64,000 nt of DNA from Hypericum androsaemum (Eukaryota; Streptophyta; Magnoliopsida; Malpighiales; Hypericaceae). The position numbers and the translations under genes were made by a program. The stretch spans positions 12,460,475 to 12,524,474 of the forward strand of contig OZ023197.1 in the NCBI GenBank assembly GCA_963995505.1, in the 5' to 3' direction. Of the stretch, positions 33,576 through 44,706 are shown in pieces (within the stretch, counting starts at the first letter, position 1; every line of letters begins with the position of its first letter). The notes below the pieces were generated by a model, which was not told where the DNA came from, made no database searches, and saw only the letters and a program-made list of their open reading frames with translations.

Positions 33576-34430
33576 CAACGACAGGTATGTATGCACAACT
33601 TATTTTCTATCTCACGTTACCATTTTGAAAAGAATTCACACACCTAAATTTAGTAGAAATAGAGCTCATTTTCTTACAAAAATAGTCTCAAATACAGTTT
33701 GTAACTAAAACTGGAAATTTTTAACCTACAACGCTTAAAGAGGAAGTTGATCTATTTTAATTAGGAATTTAGTTCACATTTTTTATAAGTAAAAATTTAT
33801 TGTTCCTCAAAAAATTATCTAATATAATTACACCATCCATACATCGAGCACAACATCTAAAATACTAGATACACATATCATAACAGACTATGATAAATGT
33901 TATCTGGGTACATTTCCAAAAGAACATCCTCGCTAAAATGCTACAGTATCATTTTCAAAAATGTCCTACACCAAAAAGCAGAAAGTCCCGACTCCCTTGT
34001 TACACAAAAAATTTATCACATAAATTCTCTACATGACTAAGAGGTACAATTAATTCCCTTTACTAAGATTTGGACTATTTTGCACCCTATACATAACAAA
34101 AGGGCACAATTATCCCCTTTTTATCTCTCTTTTGGTGACTGGATACACTACATTGTCCAACATGGTGTCCAGATCGGCGTGTTGACTAAAACAGAAACTT
34201 TTAACCAACTATTGACTCCGTAAAAAACATATGGACTCATTTTCACGATGAGATTTTTTTAAAAAGGTAAATTTTATTCCACTCCAATTATATTCCACTC
34301 AACGTACCCGGCTAATTAACCACCTGGATGTATTTGGAGACTGGAGTAAGATTAACAGGTGTCAATTGGTTGATAGTTAGGTAAATCATCTAGCATATTA
34401 GAAAATTAATAAAAAAAGTAATGGTGTTTC
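33576..34430. other. Spacer before tandem unit 3
   Basis: The first 270 bases duplicate 31453-31720. The remainder is AT-rich with no recognisable gene. Confidence 0.4.
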
Positions 34431-35180
34431 AAATCAAGCGATAGTAAATAAATTTTATTCTTATTTTTTAAAGTTATATTCATAATAATTGTGTAAGATT
34501 TGAACACAAAATTTTTTTAGTTAAATCTAAATCTCTTATAACTTGGATAATCTTCCATTGTTAAATAGGTGCCAATTTTGCGATCACAAGATAGCAGATT
34601 TTTTTCTTTCGATTTTCTCATATTTATAGTCGAGTATTGACAAACTCTATTTAAGTGATAAGAGAGAACCTATCTTTAGTTCTAGATGAAGTCTGTCAAA
34701 TTACTACACAAACAACCCAATCAGAGTTAATCCAAGTACTAATGAATTTTGGATTCAATTAAAAATATCTTAAATTTACGTCTTATGAATGTAAAATTTT
34801 TTATTAACAAAACTGTCTCCTGAAACAGGACCCGGCAATGCTCGAAGCGGATACAGAGATTCACCCAAAAAAAATTACTCCACAAACTTATTCTTGAAAA
34901 TCAGCCCATGTGGACCTTGGTCCCTGCACTTGCATCCATTCCTCATTTGTGAAATTAAATTGAAAAAAATTGCTAAACTTAGAACAACTACTTTCCCCTT
35001 TCCCTGTCCCCATTGACTTTTTCTTACCCATCCTGGTAATAAGGTTTACTGGCTTCAACTTCCCTCCAGCTCTCTACCATTTCAAAGAATGAAGCTTTAG
35101 CTCACTAAACTTCACCTCCCAAAAAGAAACCCCACAACTTGTTTCTGTGACCTTGGTTTTCTCTCTCTTTTGTGGACAAG
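34430..35180 (+). repeat. Upstream module of tandem unit 3
   Basis: Matches the right half of the unit 1 and unit 2 promoter modules. It includes the best-preserved exon 3 relic at 34662-34706 and the pyrimidine-rich leader CTTTCCCCTTTCCCTGTCCCC shared with unit 1. Confidence 0.7.
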
Positions 35181-38100
35181 ATGAAGCGGAAGATAACAAG
35201 GAACGGAGGAGGGGAGGAAAAGAACCCAAGAAGACGGGAGATAGGGAAGGTTGAAAGTGGGCCCACAAGTCCCCGCTTAACAAGGCTTCAAGCTCAGAAG
35301 CAACGTGCTCCTCTTGCTACGCCGTTGAAGCAGCCACCGGCCACTTCCTCGGCTAATCGCTCTAAGGTTTGAAATGCTGTTGGTGTTCTTCTTTTTTAGT
35401 GTCTTAATGGAGTTGAGGGATGCTAAAGTTGGTGGCTTTTCTAGTTTTTGGTTGTTTTTTAGTAGCAAGATGAGACCCATTTGGTGTTTAAACGTTTAAG
35501 ATTAGGTAGGAGCTAGCTGATCTGGGTTTAGACAAGGATTTTGTGTCTCCTTGTAGTTTTTTAACGTAAAGTTGGTGACTTTTTTTCAGTTTTTGATTGC
35601 TAATTTTGCGTGTTTTGCTTGGACCATGATGAGACCCATTTGGTTTTTGCATGTAAAGGGAGAAGCTTTTTGCTTTTAAGGATAAGGAGGCAGTTAGTTG
35701 GTCTGGATTTAGACAAGAATTTTTGTGTCTCCTTGTATTATTTTTTTAAGGTAAAGTTGGTGGCTTTTTCTGTTCCGGGTTGCCCTTCTTGGTGTTTCTG
35801 TCTGGGTTTTACAAGTTTTGTGCCTCATTGTAAATTTTTTCATGGTAAAGTTGATTTCTTTTGCTATGTTTGGTGGCTTTTTTGTGTGTTAGCACAACGA
35901 TGAGACTCATTTGGTGTTTAAACATAAAGGCAGAAGCTTTATGCTTTTAAGGTTAGGAAGCAGCCATCTGGTCTTTGTTAGACAAGAATTTTGTGTATCC
36001 TTGTAATTTTTTAAGGTAAAGTTGATGGCTTTTTCTGTTTATGCTTGCTTTTTTTTGTGTTTGGCTTGTTTGTTTGTACGACGATGAGACCCATTTGGTT
36101 TTTAAGCGTAATGGGAGAAGCTTTTTAGTCTTTTAATGGTTAGGAGGCAGCAGCTAGCCGGTCTGGATTGTAGACATGAAGTTTTTGTGCCTCGTTGTAA
36201 AATTTTTAAGGTCAAGTTGATTTCTTTTTCTATATTTGGTTTCTTTTTTGTGTGTTTTGCTTGCTTGTTAGAACGAAGATGAGACCCATTTCGTGTTTAA
36301 GCGTAAATGCAGAAGCTTTATGCTTTTAGGGATAGGAAGCAGCTATCTGGTCTGGGGTTAGACAAGAATATCGTGTCTTCTTGTAATTTTTTAAGGTAAG
36401 GATGGTGGCTTTTTCTGTTTTTGGTTGATCTTGTTGGTGTTTTGCTTGTTTGTCGATGAGACCCATTTGATGTTTAAACGTAAAAGGAGAAGCAATTAGC
36501 TGTCTGAGTTTTACCAACAAGTTTTGAGCCTCCCTGTAAGTTTTTAAGGTGAAGATATAAAACTTCATGCATTTAGGAGGCAGATGTGCAATTTTTAGGC
36601 TGTAACTGATCCGAGATGTACTTCGAGCTACTAAACCGACAATGGCATTTTGTTTTCGTGCTTGTTTTGGAGGACTTGAAGAAGAACGATGTGGTGAACC
36701 AAAACAGAGAAAAAAGATGTAAACTTTCTAAGGTTTGTGATTCTGATTTGGCTTTAATCTGTTACTTCTAGGTAGATTGATGGACAATTTGGCCATTACT
36801 TGTAAATTGGTTACCTCTAAAAGAATAACGAACATGGTTTTGCGGGTACACGGATCCTTATCCTTCAAAGTTAGCAATGGCCCTTGAACTGAACTTGTGA
36901 ATGAACAGAAGAAATCCTTTATGCTAACCTTTGAGGTTGATTTGTTCAGGATCCATCTCCTCCATTGGCGTGCTGTGATTCTGCATCAAGCAGATACTCT
37001 AACTGCCAGGGAACTACTTCCCCCACTACAGATCAGTCCCTCCGTTCTGTCGAATTAAGCGATGATATGGAGTTAGGAGAATCAAGTGCTAAGACTCCGG
37101 CACAGGTCAGGGCCTTGATTGATGCACTTTATGGATCTGAATCCGATTCGTCTCATGAATCGGTAATGATTTATCATCTAGATTTATCATGAGTATGGCT
37201 TGTGTGTTGTTGCTAACTAAAGCTTTGCTGATATAATTATTTCCATATGGCAAGAAAGTAAGTTCGCAATTATAAGCTAACTACTGCTGACTTACTGTCT
37301 TTGCAGGCTTTTCCACATCCATCAATCTCTTCCGTTAAAGCCTCGGAATTCGCAATCCCGGACTCAAGCTTCAGGCCAGCATCAGGGGATGTGCAAGTTG
37401 AAGAGCCAAGAGGAGTTGGGAGAACTGAGACAGCTGCCAATACTTCTCCACATTTATGGTGTGCAGCAACTTGTAGGGAAAATTTCCTAGAGCTGACCGG
37501 TCACGAAGCGCATAACCCAAATGCGCCTTCATCTGTATCGATTAAGCAGCAGCCTGTGCTGGAAACAAATGAAACAGCTGCTACATCGGATATTGCTGCT
37601 GATAGGACCAAGGAAGGCCCTTGGACACATACATCAGCTGTTGGTAATATTTCTGCATCTGCAACAGATAAGCCCATTGTGATGACAAATGCAACTGCTG
37701 GCGGGCAAAGTCCAACTACTCGAGTGGCAGCTACTGAAGGCTTTTGTCCTACTTCTGTTTCTGAAAAAGTGAAGCTGTCACCAGAGTTCATTGAGGATCA
37801 ACTTGGGGCATGCTCCGGGCATCATGGTCAGCATGATATCCCAGGTCCATCAAGCTCTTCCGTTATAGCCCCTCGATTTCTAAGTCCGGACTCAACCTTC
37901 AGGCCAGTACCAGGGGATGTGCAAGTTGCTGAGCCAAGAGGAGTTGGGACAACTGAGACAACAACCTATAGGAAAAATTTCCCACAGCTCAGTCACAAAG
38001 CGTGTATCCCAAACACGCCTTCACCTGTCGGCAATCTTTCTGCATTTGCAGAAGATAAGCCTGTTGCAGTTACTGATGGCTTTTGTCCAACTTCCGTTGC

Positions 38101-38830
38101 TGAAAATGCAAAAATGTCATCGGAGTTCATTGAGCATCAACCTGGGGCATGCTCCGGTCATCCAGATCTGCGCAATATTCCAGGTCCTACTTGCAGTTTG
38201 GGCTTGACGGATTTCGTGAATATGATGGATGGGAATGATCTTGGTGAGGAGGATGTTGAGTCCGCGGCCTTGGTCACAGTTCAAAACTACAAAGTAAAGC
38301 CATCTTCCAAGGCTACTCTTGATCTCATATTCCAAAAGTACGGGGACATAGCTGAAAACTTTACATTGGAACTTTCAGAGAACCGGTCTTTAGTTCTGGA
38401 TGAAGTCTGTCAAATCATCCAGTCGTTTGAAGGGAAGACATTGAAGGATGTTACTCAGTTTGAGCTTCAAAGGGAAGTTGAACGCCTCCGCTGGTGGAAT
38501 AGATCGGGATTAGATATTCTTTGGTTGCTGGAAAGGTTGGAGGGTGCTTTAGAGGCAAAGCAGCTTCTTCAACAGTCTTCGGCCCTGAAAGACGAAAGCG
38601 ACACCAGAGCTGAAGCTTTCAACAGGAAGAAGAGGGAACTGGGGGAACTAGCACAGAAGAAGATATTTTTCTTGAAAGAAATAGAAAAGATCAGGTTGGC
38701 TGAGCAGGCACTCAAGCAAGAACTGGAGGCAACCGAAGCAGAGCTCAAAAAGACGAAGGAAAAGGTTTCGAAAGCAAAGGGAAAAATATCACCATATGTT
38801 GTTCGTCCAATCTTAGACAAACTCCTTTGA
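35181..38830 (+). CDS. Array gene 3: longest copy, with internal duplication, 640 aa
   Basis: Exons 35181-35366, 36950-37162 and 37307-38830 join in phase 0 (641 codons with stop). The N-terminus MKRKITRNGGGEEKNPRRR is basic. Exon 3 carries two versions of the same block: residues from about 134 to 313 (PDSSFRPASGDVQVEEPRGV ... GFCPTSVSEK ... ACSGHHGQHDIPGP) and from about 314 to 427 (PDSTFRPVPGDVQVAEPRGV ... GFCPTSVAEN ... ACSGHPDLRNIPGP). The first is like gene 2 and the second like gene 1, so the gene looks like a fusion by unequal exchange. The conserved domain begins near residue 431 (LTDFVNMMDGNDLGEEDVES) and ends PILDKLL; its coiled coil is shorter than in genes 1 and 2 by a few heptads. 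Confidence 0.78.
35460..36590 (+). repeat. Intron 1 tandem repeat of array gene 3 (about 6-7 units)
   Basis: Same unit as in genes 1 and 2. The GAGACCCATTT landmark or a close variant is at about 35471, 35630, 35900, 36085, 36271 and 36459; a gap at 35750-35880 holds a unit that lost the landmark. Confidence 0.84.
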
Positions 38831-39311
38831 ACAAGTCTCGTTCTTTTAGTCACTTGTTCATGGCAAAAGTAGTTGAGACATTTGAATGCCATGTAATTTG
38901 GTTAAACTCGAGCTTTTGAATTTGTGTTTATGGTCCTTAAACTTGAATGTCTTATGACGCCGAGTCTTATTCGTCTCAAACCTTTTCCATTCCGAGTTCT
39001 TTCTGATAGAGTTTGAATATACAGCTGCATATTAGCTGCAGTTTCAGGCATCTTCTGTGCCATATCATGGTCAAAGATAGCAGCAACTGAGAGAAAAATG
39101 CAGAGCAGATTAAAATTTGGAACAATATAGGACATGTTTGATCAGATAGATTGAACTCAGATGGTGGAGCCAGTAGCTGATTCTTGTTCTGATATAGGGT
39201 AGTCAATCGTTTTATAAAAAAATAGCATATGAACACAGAAGGATTCCTTTATACTAAACTTTTCAAATGTTATTTAATTGTTCATTTAACCTTTGAGGTT
39301 TATTTGTTCAG

Positions 39312-39946
39312 GATCCATCCCCTCCATCGGGGTGCTTTGTTTCTGTATCAAGCAGTGACTCTAACTGCTAGGGAACTACTTCCCCCAGTACAGATCAGTC
39401 CCTTCGTTCTGTCGAATTAAACGATGATACGTGGTCGGGAGGATCAAGTGCTAAGACTCCACCAAAGGTCAGGGCCTTGTCAGATCATCCAGGCATTTCA
39501 AGGAAAAAGCTTGAATGATGTTCCTCCGTTTGAGCTTCGAAGGGAAGTTGAACGCCTCCGCGGCTGGAAGAAACTAGGCTTGGAGATTCTGTGGTTACAG
39601 GAAAGGTTGGAAGGTGTTTTGGAGGCACGCGAGCTTCTTCATCAGTCTTCAGCTCTGAAACACGAAAATGGCACAAAGGATGAAGCCTTCAACGGAAAGA
39701 AGATGGAATTGGAGAAAGTAGAACAGGCCATGGCATTTCTCTTGGAAGAAGAACAGAGGATATCGTTGGCTAAGCAGGCACTTGCACTAAAGAGGATATC
39801 TTTAGAGCAAGAAGTGGAGGTTTCAGGAGCAGAGCTCAAAAAGACAAAAGGAAAAGATTTCGGAAGCAAAGAGAAAAATATTGACATATGTTGTCTTGGA
39901 GAAACTCCTTTGAACATGTCTAGTTCATTTAGTCCCTTGTTCATAT
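39312..39946 (+). pseudogene. Array gene 4, truncated pseudogene
   Basis: 39312-39479 matches exon 2, with the usual acceptor, but TGCCAG has become TGCTAG, an in-frame stop at 39369-39371. At about 39480 exon 2 is joined straight to the middle of exon 3 (CAGATCATCCAGGC), with loss of intron 2 and the first half of exon 3 and a change of frame. The C-terminal part then reads QIIQAFQGKSLNDVPPFELR and a coiled coil. An extra base near 39850 shifts the frame so that the end PYxxxPILDKLL is lost. No exon 1 or intron-1 repeat precedes it. Confidence 0.85.
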
Positions 39947-40269
39947 AGGAGTTTCCATATCCTACCCAAAACCTTAAGGTAGTGAGTAGGTGGATCATTC
40001 ACACTTATAAACAGGCCCAACCCACTTGCAACTTCCGATGTGGGATTCTCTCCAACAGTTCATGGTAAAATTAGTTGAGACATTTGAATGCCATGTAAAT
40101 GTGTGACTATGGTCCTTAAACTTGAATGCCTTGTGATGTCGGGTCTTATTCGTCTCGAACCTTATCTGTTCCAAGTCCTTTGTGATAGAGTTTGAATACA
40201 ACTGCATATTAGGTGCAGTTTCAGGCCTCTCCTCCTCCTGTGTCATATCATGGTCAAATATAGTAGCAA

Positions 40270-41937
40270 CTGAGAGAAAAGTTGCAGTGCAGATTGGAAT
40301 TTTGACATCCAGAAGGAAACAAGCTGCAAGTGCAGTTTGATTTGCAATCGCTCTTTGTTGTGATTATTACATTGCTAAAATTATCACATTATTAAACCAA
40401 TTCTGACAGAAAATGAATCTCATTTCTAATTCCTAATGGTAATAGAAAGGAATCACTTTCCTATTTTCTTGTTTGGAATCATAAGTTAAATTTTGGAAAT
40501 TGATTTGAAATATTACATAAACACCCTCCTAACAATCCCATGTGAGATAAAAAAGTTTCCTTCAAAAGATATAATAGACATTTTACTACCAAATCTAGTT
40601 TAGTCTCCTACAAATCCGATCTAATTTCAAAGAAATTATAAATCCGGACTTTTAAACAAAATAAAAATTCTTTTTCGAAAATATTTGGTTCCAAACACAC
40701 TAAATTTTTTAAAACTCTGGAAAAGAATTCCATTTCTCATTTTTAAAATTTTTCAAACTTGAGTTAAGTCAACTGTTCTTATGAATCCCGTGGTTCATTG
40801 TTATCCTTGACTTTATATCACGGCACCTTTGGGCCTGACTGTGATTAAGCCTGGCTAGAGGCAGCCAAGAAAACTAAAAGAGGGGAGAAAAAAATCAAGG
40901 ATATTCAACTCAAGACATGTTTGATCATATAGATTTAATGTTAAATTATTATTAAAAATATAATGTGTATATATAGTAAATTTTACATAATATTACTCCT
41001 TCATGATGAACAATTGTATATTTGTTAAGATAAATAATAAAAAATATAACCGTTATATAGCTTAGAATATGAATTATTGTAATATAAAATTATAATTAAA
41101 CTTCAAAAATTATATTAATTTTTTAAAATCATATGAAATATATCAAACGTAATATAACTAAAAGCCACGCTTTTATGATTTATAGTCTATGTGTTTTTCA
41201 ACAAAAAAATAGTTTTTGATAGTTAAATGTCATATTAATTAACTATATGAAATTATGTTCTAATGATTATATAAACAACAAACAATTGTTGATTGAAAAA
41301 GACTTAACTTTGATTTTTTTAATCAACGGCTTATTAGACCCTAATTAGGATTTAATTCAATAAACTATCAACCACTCATATCATCACAATTAAACATCCA
41401 CTAAGTTGCGTTAATTTTTTTCTCTCATTTATAATTCAAGTAGAGGTGAGAAAGTTTATAGCAAGTCGGTGGTTCTTGCAAGTTGCATCCATTTCCAACT
41501 CCAATGGTCCATTAAATCATCAATACAATGGTCTTTATGACATGCTTAGGAACCGTTAATTACGTTGATATTACAGAGTTTGAGTCTCCAAATTCAGGTT
41601 GTCTTTCTCACGTAAACATGTAAACTTTTATAACCTATTCGGGGGTATGCTAATGAAATCATTTACCTATTAAAAACTAGAATGTACACACGTGGGACGG
41701 CCAACAGGGTTGCGAATTGGGTTGCACAAAAATCACGTTTGGCCCTTTGCGCACCCAATTGGCAATCCGACCGGTCTTTGGAACTTCAACTCCTTTTTTA
41801 TGATGTAATATCCACCATGAATTACATATTTCCCTAAAAAAAATCATAAAATATAATGTAAAATGAGCACAACCATGGGAGAAGAATATATTCTTAATTT
41901 TCTTCAGTTATATAATTAAGAAAGCTTAGATTATAAG
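40270..41937. other. AT-rich intergenic region
   Basis: No gene seen. Its right end contains the 3' flank of the trihelix gene. Confidence 0.5.
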
Positions 41938-44706
41938 TTACATGAAGTCTCTCTCATCATTACCAAGCTTCAATTCATTCTTGTCCCAAAAGTTCACCCC
42001 TCCTTGGCCATGGTAGAAGCTCCCTTGCACTTGGCTGCTCATGTAACCTTGAGAAGATGACATATTATTATTATTATTATTATTATTGTTATAGTTGATG
42101 CTATTCCCTGCATGGACCTTCAATGCATCAACGAAGGCTGCATCTCTAGCCTCCATGCAGGCTCGCTCTTTGGACCAACTCTCGTGTTCACGGTCCAACC
42201 GGTCCTCCTCCCGCTTCACCCACTCATCCTGCCTGTACTTCCTCTCCACCTCACTCTCCTCCACACTCTTCATCACCCTCTCCATCCAAAACTCTTGGGT
42301 CTCCATCATTTCACCCATCCTCAACTCCACATAGTCCTTGACCTTGACCTTGATCTGCTTCCCCTTCGAGCGGTCCATCATGCAAGCGATCGCGGATAGA
42401 CCATCGTCTACGTTGTTCTCCGAGGACGAGGTCTCGAGTTCCAACGTGGTGGTGGTGTTGGTAAAGCTACTTAAGCTCTGATCATGACTAGTACTCTGCT
42501 TGATGTTTCCTCCATAGATGGCTTCAAGTTGGCGAAAGAACCTGTAGTGTTTCCCATCTTGTCTACCGGCTTTCCCATCTTTGGTCTTCTTGTAGTACTT
42601 GTACAAGTTCTCGAACTTCTCCCTGCATTTCTTCCCACTTCTTTGGTACCCAAATTCTTCGGCCATGATCCTGGATCATCATAGACAACAATCATAAAAG
42701 ATGATTTAAGTGGTCGGTTCAACCCGAATTTTAATATTACGAATTGAATAGACATCGCTAAGAAAATTGCTTGCTGTAAATAGAACAATTGTTATCTGTA
42801 TTTGATTTTGAATTAGTTGGTACTCATATATGTAATCAGCCAATATAAACCGGGGAGTCAAATACGGGAAAATAACAAGTCTCAATTTTTCATTGAAAAT
42901 CAATGATGTTTAAGTCATGGTCAAATACAAATTCGAAATGGCTTTCAATCTATATATATATATATATTTATTTATTTATTTATTTATTTGCTCTTGAGAC
43001 TAGATTTAATTTAATCCATTGGGAATATGTGATTCCTAAACATCACAGAGTACTAATTAAGCAGGCATTCCATAAATAGCTAACACACATTTTGTTTTCC
43101 TTGGCAAAACTATATAGAAGTAAAAGTATAGTACTCCTCGAAAAAAATCCCAAGATATAGCCAGAGTTACATCACGAAAGAACTAGATAATAATTATCAA
43201 AGTAGAACTTACCAGATAAGAATTATCTAACTCTCCTAGAAGAAATAACCAAACAAAAACCCACAACGCAGCAAGCAAAATACAAAAAAGACCAGATAGT
43301 CTACTGCAGCCGAAACAGGACCCAAAGGCAAAACTATATATAAACGAACGATTTCAATTAGATCACCATATTTGACCTTGGAATTCCACAAAAACAATCC
43401 CCGTTATTTATTGTGCGTAAGATTGACAGACACGAGCAGAACCAACATTAATGATCTGCTTGGAATCTCCCAAAATCTCCGTACGTAGGTTGTCCCAATG
43501 AAATATCATGAATATAACTGATGAACTATCTCCAGAAGCTAGTAATATAATAATATTAGTATATCGTCTCATGATTCTCTTAATAATATCTTTTAAATTT
43601 AAAAAAAATATTCAGGTCAAATTAGGCACAAGTAACAAAGGTTAAATGATCATTTGCATCTCGTTTATTACCAAAGAGAAGATGGCTACTATTAAACAAG
43701 GGGAAAACGAAACGGAAACACTGAAAAGAAGATGGGTTTCTCCCAGTTGAGGAGCAATTTTTCTTTGTGCCGTCGTTTTCAGACACTAAAAAAGAACAAG
43801 CAAAGACAGACCAAATCCAAAAACCTGCCCCTAAACATAAACAGAAAATGGATGAACCCATGGAAACTAACTAGGGTTTCCCATATCCAGCAACCACCAA
43901 AAAATATAATCTAAATGGAAACTGACAAAACAAAGGCAATGTTAAATTAAGAAAATGTATCAAGATTGTTCAAGTGTAAGAAATTTTTTGCGAAAAGCAA
44001 AATTTTATTAAGCAGGTACATACAAGTGTTGGATACCATCAAACTAAGTTGCAGTCGCAATCTTCGTTAAAATCATGTCGTAGTAAACTCTAATGGCACA
44101 AAAATACAGTAGGGGAAAAGAGTGTCGAACGTTAATGGCGCTAGACAAGCACACGATGATACAAGGATACGCGGAGACTTGAATTCTCGACTCTAAATTT
44201 AGTCGTTGTATACCTGAGCGGATAAGCTCAAAGAAAGAAAAAAAAGGTAAGAAAATGCAAGTTGGTAATTACCTTGAAACCTCGTCCCATAAAGGGCCTT
44301 TGTGGTTGGCCTCCTTGAACCTGGCATCAAGCTTAGATCTGATCTCCAGGAGGTTAAGAGTCTCTTGCCTTGGCCACCTACTAGTTGTACAAGAATTGAC
44401 ACCTCCACTATTACACCCTCCAGGACTGATACTATTATAATTACTACTCCCAAACCCAACATCATCATAATAATTATTATTATTATTAGTGGTGCAATTG
44501 TAATTGTTATTGCTACATATTAGGGCAATATTGTTAATGTTGGAGGAGCCAAAATGGGAAATTGGCTCATGAAGAAGGGGAGGAGCTAGGGTTCTGGTTT
44601 GGACAAAGAAAGGGTCAAATATGGCTTGATGGGTACCCTCCAAATTGCTCCTTCCGGCCAGGAGTTGCCTGAGCTCCGGCAACCCGTACTGGTTGTGGTC
44701 GCCCAT
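41938..44706 (-). CDS. Trihelix transcription factor, PETAL LOSS/GT-2 clade type, one trihelix, 388 aa
   Basis: Two exons: 44706-44273 and 42670-41938, joined in phase 2 within the trihelix (VSR-IMAEEFG). The N-terminus has YGLPELRQLL, as in PTL. Residues from about 110 to 195 form the trihelix: RWPRQETLNLLEIRSKLD, FKEANHKGPLWDEVSR, GYQRSGKKCREKFENLYKYY and KTKDGKAGRQDGKHYRFF. This fold binds GT-element DNA in the nucleus. A central helix with ETQEFWMERVMKSVEESE and the RAxMEARDAAFVDAL block follows, as in the clade. Many clade members then have a second, C-terminal trihelix; here the protein ends after poly-Asn with FWDKNELKLGNDERDFM and has none. PTL restrains growth between sepals in Arabidopsis; the same role here is only inferred. 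Asn runs come from trinucleotide repeats. Confidence 0.88.
42060..42094 (-). repeat. Trinucleotide repeat coding for poly-Asn in the trihelix gene
   Basis: A run of ATT on the plus strand (AAT codons on the gene strand) gives about nine consecutive Asn. Likely to vary in length between individuals. Confidence 0.75.
42954..42991. repeat. (TA)n(TTTA)n microsatellite in the trihelix intron
   Basis: A TA run passes into about seven TTTA units. Confidence 0.8.

Noticed and set aside
42095..42399. Two plus-strand frames of 79 and 95 codons
   Set aside because: Antisense to the trihelix gene's second exon; the leucine/proline-rich content follows from the other strand.
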